A stretch of 64,000 bases of DNA, from contig NC_092329.1 of NCBI RefSeq assembly GCF_036785885.1, forward strand, positions 6,262,001-6,326,000. Direction: 5' to 3'. The notes beneath the pieces are model-generated. The model worked only from the letters and a program-made list of their open reading frames with translations. It made no database searches and had not been told where the DNA came from. The position numbers and the translations under genes were made by a program. Numbering within the stretch: position 1 is the stretch's first letter; the number at the start of each line of letters is the position of its first letter. Origin of the DNA: Coffea arabica. Lineage: Eukaryota > Streptophyta > Magnoliopsida > Gentianales > Rubiaceae. Positions 1-10,000 of this stretch are shown here, piece after piece.

Positions 1-364
1 AATAGGCTGGTTAGATTTAACAAGATGAGTGTGTGATTGGGACTAGAAAGTTATTTGTTGTAACTGTAGCTTACTAGATGAGATGAGATTAAGGGCTTTT
101 TTGCTTTTTTTTTGTTTAAAAAAAGTTGTGTAACAGACTGAAAAAAGGTATTTAGGAGATCATTTCTTTTTGTTTTTACTCTTCTATAAATCTCTTTGTT
201 AGTGATTTATAAAAACTAATATAATCTTTTCGTAATATCAAAAGATGTTAGTGTAATGTTTTGAACTTTTAAAGAGGTGGCTGAAATTGTCAAAAAAAAC
301 CTATAGGAAAATTTTTGAAATTATCCCTTTCAGCAAATCAACATTTCAAAGCGTTGATCCAGGG
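1..364. other. Intergenic, no gene seen
   Basis: AT-rich sequence with no convincing reading frame or repeat structure. It ends at the target-site copy of the hAT-like element that follows. Confidence 0.6.
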
Positions 365-705
365 TAGGGGTGCAAATGAGCAGAGTCGAACTTCAACTTA
401 ATTTTATGAAACTCGAGCTTGACGAGATCAAAATGTAAAGATTGAGCTTGAGCTCAAAAAAATTTAAAAAATTTTTTCTTAACAAATAATAAAATATTAG
501 GGATATATATATGTAATTTTACTATTAAAATAATATATATATATATATATAATCGAGCAGGCTCACGAACTAATGAGCTGAATATTTTTGAACTTGAGTT
601 CGGATTCGAGTTTGACTTGATCAGGTCAAACTGAATGTTATTCAAACTCGAGTCGATTTCGGACTCGAACTGCTCGCAAGCGGCTCGATTCATTTTGTAG
701 CCCTA
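365..705. mobile_element. hAT-like miniature transposon, TCGAG-rich family
   Basis: A 341-bp non-coding element. It starts TAGGGGTGCAAATGAG and ends with the diverged inverted copy TTTTGTAGCCCTA. It is flanked by an 8-bp duplication with one mismatch (ATCCAGGG at 357-364, GTCCAGGG at 706-713), the size typical of hAT elements. The interior repeats short CTCGAG/GAGCTC-like words on both strands, as subterminal transposase sites often do. Related copies lie at 17992-18540 and 60333-60784, with a remnant near 14.75-15.07 kb. It carries no transposase and must have moved with enzyme from elsewhere. Confidence 0.75.
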
Positions 706-1760
706 GTCCAGGGGCCAATGCTCTAATTTCGTTTGGTACTTGCTAAAATAACATTAAGAAACACTTAAATGGCGTTGCCAAAAAGTAAGACCATTACTTC
801 TATTGTGAAAATTTAAATGCTACAAAAACCTATGGAGATTACTTCCATCATAAAAATTAAATGCTACAAAGACCTACCAAGATTAGGATATTAGGGGTTC
901 ATTGTCATACGTATAGATAAAATTTGTGCCCAAAATGCTATCCAATCCAGTCCGTATTGTTTGTCAATATGAATGCAAGGCTAGGCTTCTTTGGTTCCTT
1001 TTGCAAATATTTAAGTGAGGCCGTGAGGGTATCAAAAGAGCCCTCCTCCATATCTGTTCCTCTCTTTTTATCTATTCCTTTCTCTTTTCTTTCCTGCAGC
1101 AGATTTTTTTTTTTTTTTGGAGAGAATCAACATTGTAGAGCCCATTAAATCCACATGAGATAAAATTAATAAAATTATATTATTTTCTTCACTTCTTCCT
1201 TCATAATTCAAACTGTAACATCTTAGTTACACACGAGGTGTCTCATCAACTTTGCTGTCCTTGTTATAACACATTACTAGGGGGGAGTGCGGGTGTTTAG
1301 TGCCTGTGGGGAAAGAGATTTTTTTGTTGAATAAATAATAGTACATTGTGAGAAGAAATAAAACTTAGTATAAAAAGATAAACAATTTAATCAATCAATT
1401 CATACAGAGTTACAATAAAACTGTGTCAAATTGAAGGTCGTTGATAATGCAGAAAGGCAGAACAACACAGAAAGCTAACCTTATTTTAGAATCCCCACCG
1501 AGAATTCTTTCTTGTTGTTGCTCCAAACCTATAAGATAATAACCAACCCAGACCAATTGAGGTTAGGCAACGCGAAAAATGCTATCTTGCAATTAGGCAA
1601 CGCGATAAGAGTCGCTAATTGTAGGTACTAAGAACACACCGACAAAATTAAGGGAGGAACTGAAAAATTGGGGGGGTGAAATCTAACCTCACGCTGAACC
1701 ACCAGGAGTAGCTGGGATTGAAGAGCATTATGAGCCGATTAGTATGAAACCAGGTACAAT
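706..1760. other. Intergenic, no gene seen
   Basis: AT-rich stretch with a few homopolymer runs. The short reading frames here lack codon structure or any recognisable motif. A short word containing TTAGGCAACGCG occurs twice around 1564-1603. Confidence 0.5.
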
Positions 1761-2537
1761 TAGGGATGGCAATGGGGGCGGGTGCTCGCGGGCAACCACC
1801 CCGCGGGGGGCTCTCGAGGCGGGGGGGAATTTTTTCCCCCCGTTTAGAAACGGGGCTGGGGGCGGGGGATACTCCCCCGCCCATCCCCCGCCCCGCCACC
1901 CGCAAAAAAAATTATATATATATAATTATATATAATATGTAATTTAATTAGTTATAAACTTATGATAATGATATTATTAGTTAGATGTATTATATAATGT
2001 ATATTAGTGTATGTAATAAAATTGATAGTATCAATTATACGAATAATTAGACATGTCTACTAATAGAATTTATTAATTAGTTATACTAAATTTACTAATA
2101 CATTTATACTAAATTTCTAATTACACTTAATAGAATAACACTTTTTCTCAAAAAAAAAAGCACAAACACAATAATGAATTAGTGATTGTATTTGTATTAA
2201 AAGTGAAAACTTAACTATTTTAGTTGTATTTATTTTATCATGTTGGATTGTATTCAAATAACTTTTGTTTGATTATTTTTATGAGTTTTAATTGTAAAAT
2301 TAAAATGAATAATAACTTGATGATGTGTTGATATTTTAGTACTTGATTATTTATTAAAATTTAACTCTAATAAAATTTTATTAACCCCGCGGGAAAAATT
2401 TTATTAACCCCGCGGGGGAAGCGAGGCGGGGCGGGAGGAGTGGGAGGCGGGGGACGGGGCGGGGGGAGTTTGTAGGCAGCGGGGCGGGGGATGGGGAAGG
2501 GGTCCCCTGCCCCAACCCCGCCCCGTTGCCATCCCTA
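1761..2537. mobile_element. hAT-like non-autonomous transposon with GC-rich ends
   Basis: A 777-bp element with inverted ends: TAGGGATGGCAATGGGG on the left and its complement finishing CCATCCCTA on the right. A perfect 8-bp target duplication GGTACAAT flanks it (1753-1760 and 2538-2545). The outer 130-150 bp on each side are extremely GC-rich and made of GGCGGGG/CCCCGCC words; the middle 450 bp is AT-rich with no reading frame. The ends resemble those of the TCGAG-rich family but the subterminal repeats differ, so this is a sister family. A diverged relative lies at 34262-34899. Confidence 0.88.
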
Positions 2538-3586
2538 GGTACAATTATCCCAATCCTGGAATGCGAACAGGGAGAAACTAATAATCAACCGTGGCATTAA
2601 CATACCAACGGTTCGACAATTGAATTTGGTGTAATTAATGACGAAATAATAGTTAATTTCAAAATTGAGCTCGGATGGAAGAGAAAACAATGAGGCAAAT
2701 CGTTGTAAATGAAGACAAAAAGGGAAAACTTAACTCCTGAAACTGAAAGGGTATAAACTGACCAATGTTTGTGGTTCATAAATGCAGATTATAAATGATA
2801 GAGAAATGGGTTCCTACCATTGATAGAGAAATTGTTGACTCATTTCCTAAATCCGATTGTCATTCAAATGTTTCAGACAAAGCAACATCTCAAACGGTTA
2901 TCTGCGACTGAAAAGGGGAATTATTGGTAGTTAAGAGATATTCCGGTAATTACACCAACATATAAGTATATATGGGTTGTACAAAATGTAAAAACAGTTG
3001 CACACTAATTACACATTCCATCAATACCCAGATGGCTCATCAATGACAACTTTAAATGTATTAAAATAGGGTCATTTCAGTAAACATACCCAAATACATG
3101 CTTCCTTAACTTGTACTTAAAACTTTTAAACTAATACACAACATTTCACATTCCTAGAAAGCCCCCACCTATGCGGTTGAAATTCAACCTATTCTTTGAC
3201 CAAAACTCAATCTTATATAGTATAAGGAAATAATGCATTTTTTTTTCTAAAGCTTTTGATACTGAGTTTTCTTGGAAATTTTATCTTTTTTTTGGGTGTG
3301 TGTACGTGTGTTTGGCACAAAATCAAGAACACATTCAACTCCATTCAATTTAAATCTTTCCCAAGTCCTATACTCTATTCAGTACACTACCTATACGGGC
3401 CACAAGAGTCAACTTGCAATGTTTTAATCATTGAATTTTTGTAGTGTTTGGAACATTGAATCGTTGAAGATGAAATAAGATCCAATCAGGCCTCCTTGAT
3501 TCACTTATCAACTACCCAGTGATCCAACTCCAACCACAACAACTACGAGTTAGTCAATCCCTTCTTTAACACTCTATTTTCAAACC
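2538..3586. other. Intergenic, no gene seen
   Basis: AT-rich sequence with no supported gene, RNA or structured repeat. Confidence 0.5.
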
Positions 3587-3692
3587 TTTTGGGTTAAACT
3601 TGGCATAGGAGTAAACAAACTCTGAATAACAAGTGCCCTTTGGGTTAGGTTTGACATACGAGTAAACAAAACCCTGAATAACAAGTGCCACA
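3587..3692. repeat. Two-copy tandem duplication, about 53 bp unit
   Basis: Two adjacent, imperfect copies. Each starts TTTGGGTTA and ends CTGAATAACAAGTGCC (about 3587-3639 and 3640-3691). Copies differ at several positions, so the duplication is not recent. No coding role is seen. Confidence 0.75.
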
Positions 3693-3708
3693 TTTTGATA
3701 TGGATTTA

Positions 3709-5300
3709 GGATCTGTTTGTTTGGGTGGAAAATGTTTTCCAGGAAAATATTTTCCTCATTTTCCATTGTTTGGCTGTCAATTAATTTGGAAAAATAATTT
3801 CTGACAGAAAATAAGTTACACCGAGTGAAGGAAAATAACTTCCTTATCCATCATTGTGAAGTTATTTTCCTTTTGTAAAATCAATCTTCTTTTCACAGCC
3901 TCCGGCGATGAACCAATCCCTTCTTCGGCAGCGATAAAAGACCATCTCCAGCAACATCTCATCGGCAAACAATTCTTTCTTCGTCGGCGGCATCCCAACT
4001 TCAGCGAAGACCCACTTTCCGAGGTAAGTAAGAAATGTTGGATCCATGTCTGATAATGCCTCTTCATCTTCAAATCATCTCAATCAAATCGACAGCACAA
4101 CAGAAGCGAGTCCAGGTGGAGGTGCTAATGGTTTGTCTATGCAGAATAGTACAGGAAACAGTTTGAGAATGTTACAACAGAGAATACGACCTCTGGAGAT
4201 GGCTCTGGCCTGCACACTATTCCTTTAGATCAGGGAAAGAACAATAGCTATTCTCAAGCTTCATCATTATCTTGCTTCCACGCTTCATCATTATCTAGCT
4301 TCCAACTTCTCAAGCCTCCTCAATAATACACTTGCAATTCCTTTGTCCCACCATCCCCTTCACCCGTCCCCGGTCCCCCAGCCCCTTGAATCGATAGTCT
4401 TCCCTCCGTTCAGCATTTCTGTTTTATCATGGCCAATCCTCATTCCCCGATCCCTTAATCCCCTCCCAAACAACATAAAATCTCCTTAGGCCAAAAAAGA
4501 AGAAGAAGAAAAAAAAACACAAAGAGATGGAGAACTACCCATTGAATAATTCATCCTACCCGGATTCCGTAAATTCCTCCCCACGGTCCCTCGAAAATTC
4601 CTCCGGGGATGAGGCCATTTCTTCTTCATCTGCCTACTTCAAAGTCAAGTTCTTGTGCAGTTACGGCGGTAAAATCCTCCCCCGCCCTCATGACAACCAG
4701 CTCACTTACGTTGGCGGCGACACCAAAATTTTAGCGGTTGATAGGAACATCAAGTACTCCATGTTCATCTCTAAACTCTCTTCGCTTTCTGATTCCTCTG
4801 AAGTAAGTTTTAAGTATCAGTTGCCCGGAGAAGACCTTGATGTTGTTTCTAGTGCAGAGGTTATCTAATTTTTTTTAGTATCACTGATTTAAGACAATAA
4901 AGAAAATGTTGTGGCATCCAATTTGATAGAAGAGACTCTCGGCCCTTAATGATTTTTTTTAAAAGGAAGATAAAAAGTCAATTCATTAGTATCCTTAATA
5001 ATTCCATTTAACATGGTGTAATATGAATAAATATTTTATAAAAATGATAATATGATTATAATGGATATAAACTAAAATTAACCTGTAATGAAATGAATGT
5101 TTTGAGAGTATAAAAATATTTGCAACATATCAAAAAATATATCAGAAAATATTTTCATTGACAAACCAAACACAGGAAAATTATGAAAAAAGAAATTTGG
5201 AAAATATTTTCACTTAATAACCAAACACTGAAAAATTACGGGGAATGAAGTGATTTTTCAGGAAAATGACTTCGATGGTCCGTTTGGTTATTTTTCAGGA
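3709..5300. mobile_element. Composite transposon-like block carrying gene fragments
   Basis: The block opens with GGATCTGTTTGTTTGGG followed by GGAAAATATTTTCC-like words and closes with ACCAAACACTG and GGTCCGTTTGG words. This is the subterminal style of plant non-autonomous hAT/PIF-like elements. Inside are stretches unlike the edges: a fragment at about 3890-4220 with a splice-donor-like GAG/GTAAGTAAG at 4020-4028, a pyrimidine- and C-rich leader-like stretch (4320-4500), and a PB1-domain first exon (4527-4868). I infer captured host sequence. Exact ends and a clean target duplication were not found, so the limits are approximate and a nested series of elements is equally possible. Confidence 0.45.
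4527..4868 (+). pseudogene. Truncated PB1-domain protein, first-exon fragment
   Basis: The 113-codon frame has a Ser/Asn-rich start and then the first two thirds of a PB1 domain of the plant kinase/CBS-protein type. Visible landmarks are VKFLCSYGGKILPRP, LTYVGGDTKILAVDR and SFKYQLPGEDLD. Family members continue with an acidic OPCA-like part; here the frame leaves the family after GEDLD and stops eight codons later, with no donor site or later exon nearby. PB1 domains mediate protein pairing. A purine-rich leader (AAGAAGAAGAAG) precedes the ATG as in a normal 5' UTR, so the copy seems to include leader plus first exon. Most likely a captured or duplicated fragment without function; transcription is not excluded. 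Confidence 0.75.
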
Positions 5301-5306
5301 AAATAT

Positions 5307-5400
5307 TTTTCATTGAACTAAGGGTCCGTTTGGTTGGACTGAAAATATTTTCAGGAAAATATTTTCAGTCCAACCAAACGGACCCTTAGTTCAATGAAAA
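5307..5400. repeat. Perfect 46-bp inverted repeat with 2-nt loop
   Basis: Bases 5307-5352 are the exact reverse complement of 5355-5400, with AG as loop. The arms contain the word GGGTCCGTTTGGTT, also common in neighbouring repeats, so this is probably a foldback MITE or the rejoined ends of one. Any transcript would form a long perfect hairpin. Confidence 0.92.
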
Positions 5401-5480
5401 CTGAATAGTCCGCCCACTCAAAAAGATGCATCCTCTCAAGCATTATAGCCTATAGGAGGATGCCTTCAAATCAGAGAATC

Positions 5481-5691
5481 AAACAGAACATCTTCAATGG
5501 TCCCAGCAAGCCTTCTTAGGAGTTGGTGTCCAGTGCCCGCAATGGTCCGAGTCCCGTGATTATCGTGTTCGGGGGGATGAGGCCTCTCCTCCCGGGCCGG
5601 AGTGGGATTAGTCGGGCCCCGCAAGGATTGACCCGGACACCCACTCCGTTAGCAAAAAAAAAAAAAAAAAAAAAAAACAGAACATCTTCAA
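5481..5691 (+). mobile_element. SINE with poly(A) tail and 17-bp target duplications
   Basis: The body at 5498-5653 is followed by an uninterrupted A run (5654-5674). Perfect 17-bp direct repeats AAACAGAACATCTTCAA flank it (5481-5497 and 5675-5691). A tRNA-type B-box-like word GGTCCGAGTCCC lies about 45 bp into the body, fitting a Pol III promoter. The body is GC-rich compared with its surroundings. The perfect duplications and clean tail suggest a fairly recent insertion by LINE-encoded machinery. It has no coding capacity. Confidence 0.9.
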
Positions 5692-6603
5692 GAAAGTTTG
5701 GTGCATTTTTCTACAGATTAAAACCCTTTAGCATATTGATCATGAATCTATTGTTTATTGTATAAAATTACTGGCAAGAGCGGAATTTGATGACCTGTAA
5801 GTAAAGATATGGCAGGAAAAAAGACCCCACCAACCCATTATATTTATTCGTTCGAGCGACATTCCCACATCCCAAAAAAAGGTAAAGATTTGGATCATGT
5901 CATGCAAAGGATCAATTACGCAGTGTCCAAACAAATCAAAATTTGCGGCACTATGGACATGTCTATCTAGACCTTTTTCAAAGATTCTACTTACAGAATT
6001 ATCGTAGCTATTTGTCATTCAATATATCTAATGATTTAGTTATGAAGGTCATGCCAATGAAGCATATTCTTTTACCAAAATCGTATCGAACAATTTCAGG
6101 TTATACTTCATAGTAATTTTTATAGCTTAATATGATCGATATGACGCGAACTAACTTACCACAAGCCTGTTCTATATCAATTTTACTTTCAGAAGTCTGA
6201 AAGTTCAAAATAAAAAAAAAATAGTAAAAGATGTTGAAACAGCAGTATATAGCTTAAATTGGACTTAAAGATCACAAAATCTTTCACCCCTAGGATTTCT
6301 TACTTTAAATTTATACTCAAGTTATACTTGTGTAATATTAGTATGATTAGATAGAAGGACTCTGAATGCAGCAGCAGTCAAGGGACAAATTTGATTTGTC
6401 TAATGAAGTTTGCTAGCTAGCATAAGATTTTAGGGAAAGTCCAAGGACTTAAATTGTAAATTAGCAAATAAGCCTCTTTTTTTTTTTGGTAAGAAAGAAT
6501 CTAAACTTTAGACAACAATTTAAATCGGTCAATGGTTTTTTTTTGTTCTTTTCCCCCGGAGTAAATCCTTAACAAAAGATTCTGCACCTTCAAAATAAAA
6601 AGT
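5692..6603. other. Intergenic, no gene seen
   Basis: AT-rich DNA with no supported gene or repeat. Confidence 0.5.
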
Positions 6604-6760
6604 GATCCGACTGGTAGGGTTGGCACTATTACAACTTGTAGGTCAATCCACGAAAAAAGTTCTTATCAACTTGTGAACACGATGCCCAACTGGTAGATTT
6701 GGCACTATCAAAACTTGTAGTTCAATGTAGGAAAAAACTTCTTTATCAACTTATGAATAC
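6604..6760. repeat. Two-copy tandem duplication, about 78 bp unit
   Basis: Two adjacent diverged copies (about 6604-6680 and 6681-6760) share ACTGGTAG, TTGGCACTAT, AACTTGTAG and TTATCAACTT in the same order. Non-coding. Confidence 0.75.
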
Positions 6761-9225
6761 GACGGACAAGGCCAATATCATGGAATTTGGTAGGAGTCAT
6801 AAGATAACTGCATTCCTTCATCCAGAATCGACAGTAGTGGGAATAATGGGTGGAATTTGAAAGAAGGCCGGCGTAGCTACTGCTTCTCTGTGCAGGACCA
6901 TTACCTAAAAGCAAGCTAATGAACCTCAATCAACAACCACCACGCCTCCCCACTCCTCCACTCTTAACTCTTACGGGACCATTGATACCACCTTCTTAAT
7001 GCCATATATTTTTGCACCGCCTGATTTAAGAAGGTAATTCACCTCCAAACATGTGGAGGCAAATGCCAGCGTACATTTTTCTTGCATTGTTTGGTGCTTG
7101 CTTTCTTCCAAAGAATTGACTTCTCGTATTAGGATTGCAAAAATCTTTTGCAAACATTTTGACATATCTTCAGTTTTTGGTGGGTATAAAAATTGAATAA
7201 GTTTGGCATAACGGAAGAAATTTGACCAATGGTCACATTAGACTCGGGCAAATTTAGGTGGAAACACACAATAGTTTAGCAACAAAGAGTTAAGCATTAC
7301 ATTTTTATGTGATGTAGCTGGTAAAGAATCCAAGAACGAATATTGGTGGATACGATGCTAAGTTTTTGTGGATGGGAGTCAGCAGTAAATTTAATGTTAG
7401 TCAGGCTGTCTTTGTTGCACCTTATTGATAGATCGACAAAAACCCCTGACTAATTTTTTTTCTTAATAAATTGTATAGAATTAAAATCAACTCACAATTA
7501 TTGGGAGAATCAGGTCAAGGCGAGTAAGAGGGAGATGAATCCTTCTCTGATCAAAGGGGTGCATTACTGCATGCCGTTTGAATGTTACTGCATGTGTAGA
7601 GGTTTGAATCCCTAACTTTCAATTAAACCTACATCTTATGCTTTGCTTTGTGCTAACTCGATCAACTAATTACATTTGATCAACACTATAGTTAAACCAC
7701 AGAAGTGGTGGGAAGAATATGATATAACAGGAAAAATATTAACATATAGTAGTTAAGAACGCTAACCCCTTACTACCTTAATTACAAATATGGGTAGCAA
7801 TGTAGCATAAACATTAATAACTGGAAGCAGATGTATAGTCAACTGATAAATTTTTTATCAAAATTATGACCAATGGTGCATTTCCATCCTTCAAATGACA
7901 ATTTGGCTAGAATGTACATTGAAGCAAAAGTTGGGGTAGAATATAAATACTTGAACTTCAGGAACTAACACGTTCACACTAATGTTTCAAAGAAAGTCAT
8001 CCAGTATTGGTTTGTGGACTGATTGATGCCACGAAGTTAAAACAGATAAGGGTAGGCATGCAAGATTTGCAGAATTGTTGGACTTTGAAGTGCAATAGAT
8101 CCATACTTGTCCTGTTGTCCCTGTCGTTTATTCCTTTTTATGTTCCAACAAGCTAAGTGTAGTGCAAAAACCATCATAGATTTCCAAAAGTTAGCAATCG
8201 GCATTCTGGACAGTTCATTGGAACAATTAATCAATCAAAGTCAAGAAGAAAAATATGACATTGGCTTGCCTTATTTTGTCACTGTCATGGCAATCACTCA
8301 AAGTTTAGATTAACATATCGAGCTCGTAGATTACCACAAGATGGGAAACGTCTTAGAAGGGATCACTGGAAGGTAGTAATGGAGGGCAAGCTTTTCAAGG
8401 CATTTTCCATGTGTAATCTGATTTTTTGAGTTAGGCTCTGCCTTTTTTTTTTTTTTTTTCCCGGTAGAAAAAGTAGCCTTTTGTTTTCGGGTAAAAGTCT
8501 TTTTCCAAGAAGGCTGATTTACCTTCCCCCCTTTCGTTTACTCTAGTTTACATATCGAGCAACAAATAGTATGACTAATGCTACATAAAGAAAGAAAATT
8601 TGTTATGAAATTCTGCGCATTGTTTGGAAGAAAATTTGTTATGTATTAGTCTTGGAAAATCTTCTTGGTGAACGAATTAATTTACTCATTTTTTACATGA
8701 GACATGAATGAAAATTTTGTCTACATTTGGTCTAGAGAGACTCATGCATTGGGTATTTTTCTTCCTCAAGTGGTAGATTCTAAAAATTGACGCACAAGTG
8801 TTTTTTGCACATTGTTTATAATGGTTCAAGTTGTCCACGAAATAAAAATCCCACAAAAATAGATTCGCATGATTTGATTTGGACATTTTGAAAATGGGGG
8901 ACCGAAATAATGCTGATTACTAAAGTTTAGCGACTAATGAAAATGCACCAAACGACAATAATAGAAGGCGTATGGAATTGGAAAAAAAAAAAAAACACAA
9001 TTGTGAATTTTATGCTAACCTCTTACTTGATTTTGGACGAAATGGTGATTTGATGACCTCCATTGGATTTACGGAAAGCCATAAAGGGTTCGACCTACAC
9101 ATTTGAGTGGATAAGTATTAGCTTACAACTCTATATAACTTTACCATAAATCTACCTCTCAATCGTCAACGTGGCAATATGGTAACGTTAAAAAATCCCT
9201 TCTGATCTTTAAATCAGAACGGATG
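6761..9225. other. Intergenic, no gene seen
   Basis: No reading frame with codon structure or motifs was found on either strand. AT-rich with T and A runs (for example 8443-8460 and 8981-8995). Confidence 0.5.
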
Positions 9226-9400
9226 TTCAATGGATACTCATTAACACACTTAAATTTTATCTAATCTATCATGTATATACACACAATAATAATTACTATT
9301 CTCACTTTCATTTAAATACTTTTCTTAATTAATCCTTTGTATTTATATACTTTCTCTAATTAATCTTACTTTCTCTAACTAATTAACATTTGAAGCACAT
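9226..9400 (-). repeat. Partial copy of the 15.1-kb MITE, inverted
   Basis: Shares ATGTATATACACACA and flanking TATTTATATACTTT-type words with the repeat at 15111-15362, in the opposite orientation. It begins with an edge like that repeat's terminus (ATGGATACTCATTAACACA). It appears cut short next to the foldback element at 9408. Confidence 0.5.
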
Positions 9401-9407
9401 CTCAAGC

Positions 9408-9741
9408 GAGTAAATTCCCAAAAAGAGGTATTTTTTAATTTAACTTCCCAAAGGGTGGTGATTTTTTAGCTTCTTCCCAAAGGATGAAAAACGTATCCAA
9501 GAAATGCGTTTTTTCACATAAAAACGCATTCTTCAAATGCGTAAAAACGCATTCTTCAAATGCGTTATTTTAACAAAAAAATAAACCAAGTAGGTGAAAA
9601 AAAATAACGCATTTGAAGAATGCGTTTTTATGTGAAAAAACGCATTTCTTGGATACGTTTTTCATCCTTTGGGAAGAAGTTAAAAAATCACCACCCTTTG
9701 AGAAGTTAAATTAAAAAGTCCCTCTTTTTGGGAATTTACTC
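9408..9741. mobile_element. Foldback MITE with about 150-bp arms
   Basis: The 334-bp element starts GAGTAAATTCCCAAAAAGAG and ends with its complement CTCTTTTTGGGAATTTACTC. The arms pair almost along their full length, including AACGCATTTGAAGAATGCG-type words, leaving a short AT-rich centre. CAAGC flanks both sides (9403-9407, 9742-9746) as a possible 5-bp target duplication. The ACGCATTCTTCAAATGCG words are also repeated in tandem in the left arm (about 9526-9564). It lies about 260 bp upstream of the sulfate transporter start, so it may sit in its promoter. Confidence 0.85.
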
Positions 9742-10000
9742 CAAGCTTAAGCGAGTAGGTGCACAGTTAGACTGAATCTTAAAAGAAAATTTGGTGAGGT
9801 ATACTACAATAAACATTCCAATAATTAAAAGCATATCATTCACTGAATAATTGAATTTACTGAAAAGGGTCAAAACTGTATTTATATTCAGCAAGTCTAG
9901 TTCCCACTTCCCAGAAGGGCAGGACAGATGATGAATAGCCAGATTTAATTTAAAGTTTTAAACACTCCAAATACCTGTAGTGGCCTAGCTAACTTCACAA

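Noticed and set aside
1648-1935. Proline/glycine-rich frames on both strands
   Set aside because: Translate the GC-rich end of the hAT-like element at 1761-2537.
7542-7625. GGTTTGAATCCC B-box-like word
   Set aside because: No matching A box, tail or target duplication; could be an old SINE trace but not supportable.
9408-9741. CRISPR-like array because of repeated ACGCATTCTTCAAATGCG words
   Set aside because: Repeats are arms of an inverted element in plant nuclear DNA; no regular spacers.
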